Below are positions 1 through 7,549 of a stretch of DNA of 64,000 nt, piece by piece (position 1 is the stretch's first letter; every line of letters begins with the position of its first letter). The stretch lies in contig JAUWHO010000048.1 of the NCBI GenBank assembly GCA_030605835.1, positions 1-64,000 on the forward strand. The letters run 5' to 3'. Under the pieces are notes generated by a model, which did not search any database, was not told where the DNA came from, and saw only the letters and a list, made by a program, of their open reading frames with translations. The translations under genes were made by a program, and so were the position numbers. Source of the stretch: Candidatus Zixiibacteriota bacterium. GTDB taxonomy: Bacteria; Zixibacteria; MSB-5A5; DG-27.

Positions 1-420
1 CAAAAATGCCGCTCCCAGGTAACCTCCAATTATCGGTCCGGGGTCGGGATTTCCCAGAATGGTCAAAACGATCGGGATCGGGAAGGTGCCGGCTAGGGCA
101 ACAAGATAGAAAGCGAAACTGGCAAAGAACTTCCCTAAAACCAACGTGTGAGGCTTCATGGGGAAGCTCTGCAATAGAAGGAGGGTGCCGCCTTTGCGAT
201 CCTCCGCCCAGAGGCGCATGGTGATGGCGGGGATGAAGATGATCAGGGTGATGATCAAGGCTCCGAAGAATCCCCGCATGTCCGCCCTCTCCGCCAGAAA
301 GAAGGAGGTCATGTAGAGCCCGCAGTTTATCACCAGAAAGACGATGATGAAAATGTAGGCCAGGGGGACGTTGAAGTATGCTCTAAATTCTCTCTTGAAA
401 ATGGTCCAAAAGTTCTTCAT
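1..420 (-). CDS. ABC-2 type transporter permease, GldF-like (3' end beyond window)
   Basis: An open frame runs from ATG at 420 off the left edge, giving 140 visible residues. It begins MKNFWTIFKREFRAYFN and has hydrophobic helices at about residues 18-38, 50-70 and 103-125, separated by a cytoplasmic loop containing RLWAEDRKGGT. This layout is typical of ABC-2 permeases of the gliding/NosY type, where the loop after the second helix contacts the ATPase. It starts 15 bases after the stop of the upstream ATPase gene, so the two form an exporter operon. The substrate cannot be read. GldA/GldF-like pairs are widespread in FCB bacteria and do not by themselves imply gliding. The C-terminal half is not visible. 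Confidence 0.85.
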   Translation of the reverse strand, partial: MKNFWTIFKREFRAYFNVPLAYIFIIVFLVINCGLYMTSFFLAERADMRGFFGALIITLIIFIPAITMRLWAEDRKGGTLLLLQSFPMKPHTLVLGKFFASFAFYLVALAGTFPIPIVLTILGNPDPGPIIGGYLGAAFL

Positions 421-435
421 GCTCTTCTCCTCGAC

Positions 436-1389
436 TCAGCGCTCGACCGTCGGGCCTCTGGAAGCCTTGGTGAGAGCGATGAAGGTGTCTTCCAGAGAGA
501 GTTCCTGGGGCTTCAGCTCCTTCACGACCCAGTGGTTGTCCTTTATCAAAGCAGCTAGCTCCTCCCACAGCCCCTCCCGAGTGGAAGCCTCCAGTTGATA
601 CGTCAGAAGCCCATCCTCCTCCTTCATCAGCTTGAACCCCTTGCAGCCAGAGAGGCTTTCCAGAGCTCTTTCGGCGCCCTCCTTTTCGGCCTTGACCGAG
701 AGAATCGTCATCGGGGAAACATCGACTCTGGCCTGGAGCTCCTCTGCGGTGCCATCGGCTGTTATCTCTCCTTCGTTTATGATGACGATGCGGTCGCTGA
801 TGGCGGAGGCCTCCTGCATAATGTGAGTGCTGAAGATGATGGTCTTGTCTTTGGCGAGTTTTCTTATCAGATTTCTGATTTCGATGATCTGCAGGGGATC
901 CAAGCCGGAGGTGGGCTCGTCCAGGATCAGAACCTCAGGATCGTGAATCAGAGCTTGCGCCAGCCCCACCCTCTGCTGGTAACCTCGGGAAAGCTCGCCG
1001 AGCGGTCGGCGATAGACCTCCTTGATTTTGCAGTTCTCCACCACCCAGGTGAGTCGCTCTTTCAACCCGTTTTCCTGCAGGTTCCGTCCCTCCCCTACGA
1101 ATTGAAGGTACTCGACCACCTCCATATCTCCGTAGAGGGGGTTGACCTCCGGCAGATACCCGACCAGTCTCCGAATTTCGATCGGGTCTTCGTGGATATC
1201 GTATCCTCCCACGGTGGCGGTGCCGGAGGTGGGGACTATCTGGGTTGCCAGGATGTTCATGCAGGTGGTTTTGCCGGCTCCGTTGGGACCTAAAAGCCCC
1301 ACGATCTCACCCTTGGAGGCCTTAAAAGAGGCCTCCTTTACGGCGACGGTGGAACCGTAGGTCATCGTTAACTGTTTCGCCTCTATCAT
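436..1389 (-). CDS. ABC transporter ATP-binding protein, GldA-like
   Basis: Energises the ABC-2 permease encoded just downstream. The 317-residue protein has Walker A GPNGAGKT (34-41), a Q-loop region around LPEVNPLYGD, the ABC signature LSRGYQQRVG (about 135) and Walker B LILDEPTSGLD (about 157), then a STHIMQEA switch histidine. About 100 C-terminal residues follow the ATPase core, as in GldA/DrrA-type proteins. A GTG at 1404 extends the frame by five codons, but the ATG at 1389 has a GGAG nine bases upstream and gives the family-typical MIEAKQLTMTYG start, so I prefer it. The promoter at 1484-1513 reads into this gene. Confidence 0.93.
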   Translation of the reverse strand: MIEAKQLTMTYGSTVAVKEASFKASKGEIVGLLGPNGAGKTTCMNILATQIVPTSGTATVGGYDIHEDPIEIRRLVGYLPEVNPLYGDMEVVEYLQFVGEGRNLQENGLKERLTWVVENCKIKEVYRRPLGELSRGYQQRVGLAQALIHDPEVLILDEPTSGLDPLQIIEIRNLIRKLAKDKTIIFSTHIMQEASAISDRIVIINEGEITADGTAEELQARVDVSPMTILSVKAEKEGAERALESLSGCKGFKLMKEEDGLLTYQLEASTREGLWEELAALIKDNHWVVKELKPQELSLEDTFIALTKASRGPTVER

Positions 1390-1483
1390 AGCAGAAATCT
1401 CCACTGGTATCGAAAAAGACTTATAACAATAAACCTCTCAGCAGACCTCTATCGATAAGCATCCCTGAGCAAGTCGAAATAAT

Positions 1484-1513
1484 ATTATACTAAAAAAAGG
1501 CCTTCGTGTTCAA
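1484..1513 (-). promoter_or_regulatory. Promoter of the GldA/GldF-like ABC operon
   Basis: On the minus strand TTGAAC (1508-1513), 18 bases, then a perfect TATAAT (1484-1489), about 95 bases ahead of the ATPase start. Confidence 0.65.
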
Positions 1514-1882
1514 GAAAAAATGAGGCTCTCAATCTAGCAGTGTCCTCGCTTGACACTCGGCGGTCGCCGAGCCAACAGCTTCCTATCGATTCTGAGTGGG
1601 GTGAATTCTCTTGCGGAAACGATTGCATCGGTGTGAAAGGTCTTACACACAATTCCGCTAATTACCATCTGACGCAAAAACTCACCAGAAGTCAGAGATA
1701 GCCCATCCCTTTTTCCTATTCTGTTGCCAATCACCATCTTGGTGACTTCTGGACCTGCTCCGGCTGGACTTCGGAGTAAATCTCCGCAAAGAGAGGTCCG
1801 GAGGCACAGCAGTTGCGCTTGTCTAATTCCGAAGCAGAGAGTCTTCTTAAGTCCACCTCACCTTCTATATAAGGAGGTCAGC
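1514..1882. other. Intergenic region between divergent ABC operon and subtilase
   Basis: No gene is supported here. It holds a perfect 7-bp hairpin CTCGGCG-GT-CGCCGAG (1556-1571) and a 10-bp inverted repeat, CCAGAAGTCA (1685-1694) with TGACTTCTGG (1743-1752), 48 bases apart, inside the presumed leader of the protease gene. No riboswitch class was recognised. A TTG-led frame from 1724 is continuous with the protease but codes for an implausible N-terminus. Confidence 0.4.
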
Positions 1883-3634
1883 TTGAAGTTTGCGAGAATT
1901 CTGTTATTTCCGTTTCTGATTGTGGCGCTCTTTTTTTTTCTCCCGCAGAGATCGAGAGGCGCTACCTCGGTTCCTGATTTCATCTCCGAGTTAGAGCCCA
2001 ATGAGAGGGCCTCAGTTTTAGTCTCCCTCTCCGACTCTGAGGACATCTCCGTTCTCAAATCGAGGCTCATAGCCTCGGGATTGAACAGGGCGCGGATTCA
2101 CAGAGAAATCGTCAGCACTCTGAAGAAAAGATCTTTCAGTTCCCAGCGTCGTCTGATCGATTATCTGAAGGAACGCGAAAGGCTTGGTTTCGAGATAGAC
2201 TACCGACCCTTCTGGATTTCCAACACCATTTCAGTTCGTGCTCCCAAAGAGGAATTGCAGAGGATTGCAGCCCTTCCCGAAGTGGAGGCGCTTTTCCCCG
2301 ACCTCCCGATTACGCTTATAGAACCTCTGTTGGGTGACAATTCCACCGCGGTTACAGGTGGCCCGGAGTCTGGACTCAAGGCCATCGGCGCTCCCGAGGC
2401 CTGGGGACAGGGCTATACCGGAGCCGGACGATTAGTCTGCAACTTCGACACCGGGGTTGACGGAAATCACCCGGCGCTCTCTTCCCGTTTCCGGGGCAAC
2501 AACGGCGCCAGCCCGGAGGCTTCTTGGTTTGACCCTTACAGCAATACCGACCATCCAGCAGACGAGAGGGGTCACGGAACTCACACCATGGGGATTATGT
2601 GCGGAGCGGAGGGTGCGGATACTGTCGGGGTGGCGATCGGTGCTGAATGGATAGCCGCGGGAGTGGTCGATAGAGGGGGTAAGATGGAGACCACCATCTC
2701 CGATATTCTATCAGCTTTCGAGTGGGCGGTCGATCCCGACGGAGATCCGGAGACCTTTGACGATGTCCCCGATGTCATAAGCAACTCCTGGGGAGTGCCG
2801 TTAAGTTACCTGCCGGCTTGTGATCAGACCTTCTGGGAGGCGATAGATAACGTTGAGGCCTGTGGAGTGGTGGTCATCTTCGCCGCCGGCAACGAAGGTC
2901 CCCAAGCCCAGTCTCTTCGCACTCCTGCCGATAGAGCCACCTCCCCCACTAACAGCTTCGCGGTCGGAGCCATAGATGCTCACAAGCCTGACTATCCCAT
3001 CGCCTATTTCTCAAGCCGCGGGCCTTCCGGCTGCGATGGGATTACGATCAAACCGGAGGCGACCGCTCCGGGATACTCGATCCGCTCCTGTTTCCTTAAT
3101 GGGGAGTATCTGAATCTGAGCGGAACTTCGATGGCAGCTCCGCATGTCGCCGGTGCGGTGGCGATTTTGAGACAATTCAAGCCGGAGGCCACTGTCGAGG
3201 AAATCAAAACCGCACTGATGTTCACCGCACGAGATTTGGGACCGACCGGAGAAGACAACACGTATGGTTGGGGGCTGATTGACATTCCTAAAGCGATGGA
3301 GTTTCTGGTTAATCCGTCGGTTGTGACCTTCAATTCCTCCTCTTTCGAGTTCCCCAAGAATTTCAGCCTGCTTGGAAACTATCCCAATCCCTTTAATCCC
3401 TGCACCCGGATAGCATATAGTATAAACGAACCGGGCGCGGTCACCCTGGAGATCCTGAATCTCCTTGGAGAGCAAGTAACTCTTCTGGAGAGCGGTTACA
3501 AATACCCCGGTCAATATGTAACGATTTGGAACAGTATGAACAGCGGCGGCGACAAGGTAAGCTCCGGCTTATACTTCTATCGCCTCAGTCTGGGTGATGA
3601 ATATCGCCTCGGAAGAATGACGCTCGTAAGATAG
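1883..3634 (+). CDS. Secreted subtilisin-like serine protease (S8) with T9SS C-terminal tail
   Basis: Exported endopeptidase of 583 residues. A perfect AAGGAGGT (1871-1878) four bases before TTG 1883 fixes an unusual TTG start and gives a clean signal peptide (LKFARILLFPFLIVALFFFL). The reading frame extends upstream to 1724, but that part lacks a ribosome site. The catalytic triad is visible: Asp189 in NFDTGVDG, His231 in RGHGTHTMG, Ser416 in SGTSMAAPHVAG, with oxyanion Asn337 in AAGNEGP. An inhibitor-like prodomain occupies about 30-170. The last 90 residues are a Por/type IX sorting domain with LLGNYPNPFNP and a final strand LGRMTLVR. It is therefore predicted to cross the outer membrane by T9SS and be anchored or released. 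Confidence 0.93.
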   Translation: MKFARILLFPFLIVALFFFLPQRSRGATSVPDFISELEPNERASVLVSLSDSEDISVLKSRLIASGLNRARIHREIVSTLKKRSFSSQRRLIDYLKERERLGFEIDYRPFWISNTISVRAPKEELQRIAALPEVEALFPDLPITLIEPLLGDNSTAVTGGPESGLKAIGAPEAWGQGYTGAGRLVCNFDTGVDGNHPALSSRFRGNNGASPEASWFDPYSNTDHPADERGHGTHTMGIMCGAEGADTVGVAIGAEWIAAGVVDRGGKMETTISDILSAFEWAVDPDGDPETFDDVPDVISNSWGVPLSYLPACDQTFWEAIDNVEACGVVVIFAAGNEGPQAQSLRTPADRATSPTNSFAVGAIDAHKPDYPIAYFSSRGPSGCDGITIKPEATAPGYSIRSCFLNGEYLNLSGTSMAAPHVAGAVAILRQFKPEATVEEIKTALMFTARDLGPTGEDNTYGWGLIDIPKAMEFLVNPSVVTFNSSSFEFPKNFSLLGNYPNPFNPCTRIAYSINEPGAVTLEILNLLGEQVTLLESGYKYPGQYVTIWNSMNSGGDKVSSGLYFYRLSLGDEYRLGRMTLVR

Positions 3635-3866
3635 AACTGACAGGTTCTTTTCTGAGAAACGTCCAGAATCCTGACACCTCCCCCACTTTTCGTAAGCTCT
3701 TGTGAGAATGATCGTTAAGGCCCTGAAATCCATTCCGCTGAAGAAAACGTCCAGATTGCGGACGGGAGCTCTTTCGGGGCGGTTCAGACGACTCCGTGGG
3801 CAAAGTTAAGTCTTTGGGTACCAACAGAATAACAGGCATCATAAAACTGGTTTTCTGGCATACTTA

Positions 3867-3895
3867 TTGAGTAGTATTTCAATGAAATGTAATTT
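3867..3895 (+). promoter_or_regulatory. Probable promoter of the PEP-CTERM gene
   Basis: TTGAGT (3867-3872), 17 bases, TAATTT (3890-3895), 25 bases ahead of the ATG at 3920. A moderate match. Confidence 0.4.
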
Positions 3896-3919
3896 TAACC
3901 CTTTTGATCGGAGGTCTGA

Positions 3920-4624
3920 ATGAAGAAAGTTATGATCTTGCTGGTTGCAGGGCTTTTCTTATGGTCTGCGAACAGCTTCGCCTATGTCTGGCCGGGCGAC
4001 CCTTATGTTGGCCTGGGAAGCCTTCAGGGCTACCTTCTCGACGATTACGCCATCCAGATTGAGGACCAGATCGAGGCTGAGGTCTTCTTCCAGACGGCCG
4101 CAGAGTATGCCACTGTGATTGTTCGTGAGGCTGGCTGGGCAGAGAATGAGGCCTTTGGCTGGTATCGGGAAGGCAATTTCGAGAACGAGATTGTCCCTGA
4201 GGGCCTGTATGGAACCTACTATTTCGACACCGGCCCGGGAGCATTCGGCTTTGAGATCTACGGCGAGTTCAACCAGAGTTACGGCTGGACTGCCTGGTAT
4301 TCGGAGAGGTTCCGGAACACCTCGCACGGAGAGGACCCCACCTTGCAGCACCTCTTGATTTTCCCGAACTACGAGTGGGATCCTGCGCATCCGGGGCAGT
4401 TCGAGTATCGTATCAGAGTTCCTTATTCTTATGTGCTCTGCTGGGAGGATCAGGTTCGGAATCCCGACAGCCCCTATTTCACGACCTGCACAAAGGACTT
4501 TGACGATTTCGTCGCTGAGGTTGGAGGTATTACCGTGGTTCCGGAGCCCGGCACTCTCGCGCTGTTAGGAATGGGACTGCTCGGCTTGGGCGGAGCCGCT
4601 CGTTTCAGAAGGAAGAAGAAATAA
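3920..4624 (+). CDS. PEP-CTERM sorting-domain secreted protein
   Basis: 234 residues of unknown function. The N-terminal signal peptide is MKKVMILLVAGLFLWSANSFA. The C-terminus has the three parts of a PEP-CTERM sorting signal: VPEPGTLALLG, a hydrophobic helix GMGLLGLGGAA, and the basic tail RFRRKKK. In this family an exosortase cleaves near the PEP motif and the protein goes to the outer surface or extracellular matrix. The middle is rich in Trp, Tyr, Phe and acidic residues, consistent with a beta-rich secreted domain. GGAGG lies seven bases before ATG 3920. No exosortase gene is in the window. It is flanked by a promoter and a strong terminator, so it is a single-gene unit. Confidence 0.85.
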   Translation: MKKVMILLVAGLFLWSANSFAYVWPGDPYVGLGSLQGYLLDDYAIQIEDQIEAEVFFQTAAEYATVIVREAGWAENEAFGWYREGNFENEIVPEGLYGTYYFDTGPGAFGFEIYGEFNQSYGWTAWYSERFRNTSHGEDPTLQHLLIFPNYEWDPAHPGQFEYRIRVPYSYVLCWEDQVRNPDSPYFTTCTKDFDDFVAEVGGITVVPEPGTLALLGMGLLGLGGAARFRRKKK

Positions 4625-4655
4625 CCCTACAGACTGGAATTACCCTCTCACCATG

Positions 4656-4689
4656 GGGCGTTGACAGAAGGTCAACGCCCTCTTCTTTT
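4656..4689 (+). terminator. Rho-independent terminator after the PEP-CTERM gene
   Basis: A perfect 10-bp stem, GGGCGTTGAC (4656-4665) with GTCAACGCCC (4671-4680), five-base loop, then TCTTCTTTT. Confidence 0.85.
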
Positions 4690-4765
4690 GCGTTTTATGA
4701 GCCTTGTAGCGGAAAGCCTCAAGACTCCTTAGAGCTGTAGCTTTCCACGTGCCCTGGGCCTGTTG

Positions 4766-5185
4766 CTATGCCGATGCCGGGGCCGCTTTACCCAGCTTCA
4801 CATTGTTGCCTTTGATCACGAAGTAAAGCTGAATGAGCAATAACACTAACTGGAACTCTATCCCGCCCATAGGATGCGTCTGTGAGGGGATGAAGCTCCA
4901 CTGTCCCCAGTGAACCATGAAGATGGCGCCGAGCATTACCGGAATTTGCATCAGGGCACCGAGGCGGGTCATCCAGTCCTTCCAGAATCCGCCCAGGAGG
5001 ATGAGAAGCGATCCTACGGTCTCCGCCAATGCTACCAGTAACACTATGAAAACCGGCATCTGCATCATTTGCCCCAATTGCGGCAACTGCGGAAATTTTC
5101 CCAGGCCGTGATACAGAAACACGCTTGCTAACGCCAAACGCAAAACCCAATGAACGTGCGGGGCAAGGTTATCGAGAAATTTCAT
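4766..5185 (-). CDS. DoxX family membrane protein
   Basis: 139 residues with four hydrophobic segments: HWVLRLALASVFLYHG near 13-28, PVFIVLLVALAETVGSLLILLGG at 44-66, LGALMQIPVMLGAIFMV at 75-92, and FQLVLLLIQLYFVIKG at 110-125. The pattern RLxLAxVFLYHGLGK followed by AETVGSLLILLG is characteristic of DoxX/DoxD-type inner-membrane proteins, linked in other organisms to quinone or thiosulfate redox and oxidative-stress complexes. AAGGAGG lies just upstream of ATG 5185. It stands alone, so the context does not narrow its role. Confidence 0.85.
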   Translation of the reverse strand: MKFLDNLAPHVHWVLRLALASVFLYHGLGKFPQLPQLGQMMQMPVFIVLLVALAETVGSLLILLGGFWKDWMTRLGALMQIPVMLGAIFMVHWGQWSFIPSQTHPMGGIEFQLVLLLIQLYFVIKGNNVKLGKAAPASA

Positions 5186-5235
5186 GGTATCCTCCTTACA
5201 TTTTCTGATGCATTCATCATCCTGATGGTTCTATT

Positions 5236-5430
5236 CTAACTTAACTCTGATAACCCTTTGCCGCCAGCGGGGGTTCCCGCCTGGAGCAGGAAAGGGCACA
5301 GGGACCGCCGGAGATAGGACTCACATGCCAGCAGTGTGGCCGACAGCACGCCACCAATAGCACAGGCTATGAATTTTGCCACGGAAGGCTTGAGCTTTCC
5401 ATCTGATGTTCCGTGCAGGGGTTCAACCAC
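5236..5430 (-). CDS. Possible small membrane protein coupled to the helicase gene (doubtful)
   Basis: A 64-codon frame starts at GTG 5430 inside the last codons of the helicase gene and overlaps its stop by eight bases, which would allow translational coupling. It has one hydrophobic stretch, FIACAIGGVLSATLLAC (about 20-36), that could be a membrane helix. I recognise no family, and no separate ribosome site is visible. It may equally be non-coding. The region carries no other gene. Confidence 0.25.
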   Translation of the reverse strand: MVEPLHGTSDGKLKPSVAKFIACAIGGVLSATLLACESYLRRSLCPFLLQAGTPAGGKGLSELS

Positions 5431-7429
5431 TGGACGAGCTAATGTGCTCTAAGAAGTTCACTCCATCAGCAGGGATAACAGGTGCATCGACAAGAAATCT
5501 CGTGAGAGTCCTTCTAGAGTCACCACTGCTTCGTCCCGTGTGCATTTGCCTTCCCGTACGTTGGTCGCAATAAGTCACAGCAAGGAAGTGGCGAGCTCGT
5601 GTCAGAGACACATAGAGCAGACGTCGCTCGTCGCCTTCCCTTTCTCCTGTTTGTCTTCCCGGTATGTATTCGTCCTCCGCCGCTACGACAACGACAGCGT
5701 CAGCTGTGAGCCCTTTAGCCTTATGCATTGTCATGATATTGACGCAATTGGGGTCCAACTCTTGTTCTTGGTCTCCAAGAGATGAAGACAATGCTTGCAG
5801 GAGTTCTTTGTGGTCTGTTGACTCTGTTTCCGCAGCGATTTGGTAGAGGAAGTCCAGCACTTCTTTTCTGACGTTGACATCCAGTATTACATCCTCAGCC
5901 AGATTGTGTAGTGCTTCCTGTAATTGGTCTGCCTCAGAAGAAGTAATGAGAGCATCAAAACGTTCTCGGTGTCTATTAAGGATGACCCATATATCTGCAG
6001 CCTCCCTGCTGATTCGGCCACCTAAACGGGAAACTAACTGAGGTTCTGCCGCGACCCTCCGAACCGACTGTGAGAACGTCTCGCCCTTTTGGCGCGCAAG
6101 CTCGTAAACAGCTGAAGAACTCTCTCCGCCGACCTGATTCTCTCGCAACTGAAGGAGAGTACGGAGGGCCAAACTGTCAGCGTCGTCCGCAATCAAGCGT
6201 AGGAATGACAAGAAGACTCTTCCTTCTTCCGTATCCACTGGCGTACCTTCCGCTCGAATCGCTACAGGAACGTTCTGTCTCTCCAGGGCCTCCCGAATCA
6301 ATGAGGAAAAGGCACCGTGGCGGTCGCTCCGCATCAAGATCAGAACGTCCTTGCCGGCCATAGCCCTTTGATCCAGCAGGTACTTACACAGTCTTGCTAT
6401 TCCAGTAGCCTCGACATTCTGATTGCCAAATCTCAGTAGGTGTACCTCGCCATTCTCAGCGTCTGGACGGGGTTCCAGAGGCTTAGGCAACCGCCTCGGG
6501 TCCAGATTAGCAACAAATGAAGAGAACTCGATTATCCTCCTGTCACAACGCACGCATGTAGATAGATCAAGCGACCGTGACGGAACGAAGTCACTGTCGA
6601 AGCTGCGTATTCCTTCTGGGTGTGCGTATCTGAAGCCATAGATGCTTTGGTCATCATCGCCAGCTCCAAAGATCTCTATGCCTCTGTCCCCAAGGGCCTG
6701 GATTAAGGCTAGATCGCAACGGTTTAGGTCTTGGTATTCGTCGACGAGCAAATATGAAAACTGTGTCTCAAGTGACAAATTCCCTGTTTGCTCGAGTGCG
6801 TGCTTTAGCTGATACACTAACTCCGAACGCAATGTGTAGCCGAAGACCTTGCGGTGTTCACGCCACGCGCCCAGAAACTGTGGGTCGGGGAAGCGATCTT
6901 CCCACCCCTCTGCGTCTGCGTCGAGGGTTTGCCAGTCGGCAGAAAGCTTGTTAAGCTTGTCTCTTACATCGGAGATTCTGCACCTCAAGATGTGCTTCAG
7001 ATCCTCCAAAATTATCATACGCTCTTCCCAATCGTCAGCTATGCGCAAAGGTTGCGGGAGCGCTCTGATGCGGTCGGCATTACGGAGAAGCTGGCGGAGT
7101 GCGAAGGAATGCAGAGTGGACACAGTTGGAACCTCTTCTGCATGTCTTGCCAATACATTTGCGATTCTATTGCGGAGCTCGAAAGCCGCAGCACGCGTAA
7201 AGGTGAGGGCCAAGATATTGGTCGGTGTGATGGCACGCTCAGTTACCAAGAAGCAAACGCGGCGAGCCAAAGTGAGAGTTTTGCCCGTACCCGGACCTGC
7301 TAGCAAACGGGCATGTGTCCCAGTATATGAGGCAGCTACTCTCTGGTCTTGTAGTAAACCTTCATCCCATGCCAATTGATCAATTGCCTCCTTTGAGCAA
7401 ACTACACTGTAGAGGCCTACGGCTAACAC
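5423..7429 (-). CDS. UvrD/Rep-family superfamily 1 DNA helicase
   Basis: ATP-dependent 3'-5' DNA helicase, up to 668 residues. Motifs in order: Q-motif region LLQDQRVAASY, Walker A AGPGTGKT (44-51), motif Ia TFTRAAAFELRNRI, motif II LVDEYQDLN, motif III GAGDDDQSIYGFR, motif V MTMHKAKGLTADAVVVV and motif VI RRLLYVSLTRARHFLAV. It is shorter than housekeeping UvrD/PcrA (about 720) and lacks their Tudor-like tail, so it is more like an accessory UvrD-type enzyme. The start is uncertain: GTG 7429 opens the frame, but an AAGGAGG near 7385-7391 points to the TTG at 7375. By eye the gene is less GC-rich than nrdJ beside it, hinting at separate ancestry. No nuclease domain is seen. Confidence 0.9.
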   Translation of the reverse strand: MLAVGLYSVVCSKEAIDQLAWDEGLLQDQRVAASYTGTHARLLAGPGTGKTLTLARRVCFLVTERAITPTNILALTFTRAAAFELRNRIANVLARHAEEVPTVSTLHSFALRQLLRNADRIRALPQPLRIADDWEERMIILEDLKHILRCRISDVRDKLNKLSADWQTLDADAEGWEDRFPDPQFLGAWREHRKVFGYTLRSELVYQLKHALEQTGNLSLETQFSYLLVDEYQDLNRCDLALIQALGDRGIEIFGAGDDDQSIYGFRYAHPEGIRSFDSDFVPSRSLDLSTCVRCDRRIIEFSSFVANLDPRRLPKPLEPRPDAENGEVHLLRFGNQNVEATGIARLCKYLLDQRAMAGKDVLILMRSDRHGAFSSLIREALERQNVPVAIRAEGTPVDTEEGRVFLSFLRLIADDADSLALRTLLQLRENQVGGESSSAVYELARQKGETFSQSVRRVAAEPQLVSRLGGRISREAADIWVILNRHRERFDALITSSEADQLQEALHNLAEDVILDVNVRKEVLDFLYQIAAETESTDHKELLQALSSSLGDQEQELDPNCVNIMTMHKAKGLTADAVVVVAAEDEYIPGRQTGEREGDERRLLYVSLTRARHFLAVTYCDQRTGRQMHTGRSSGDSRRTLTRFLVDAPVIPADGVNFLEHISSSSG

Positions 7430-7549
7430 ATATTCAATACAAGGTTGAGGGCATCAGAGAGCATCTGCATTCTTCCTGCTGACTCCCTGGTACTCTCCCT
7501 TAACTTCTTGGATTTCCCATTTGTGTGTTCGTGCAAACGGGTGCACGTC

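Noticed and set aside
595-1293. Long open frame on the + strand inside the ABC ATPase gene
   Set aside because: Antisense to a gene with clear Walker motifs; its translation has no domain and arises from GC-rich codon bias.
1550-1580. TTGACA near 1551 as a promoter of the subtilase
   Set aside because: No acceptable -10 element lies 16-18 bases downstream; the site overlaps a hairpin.
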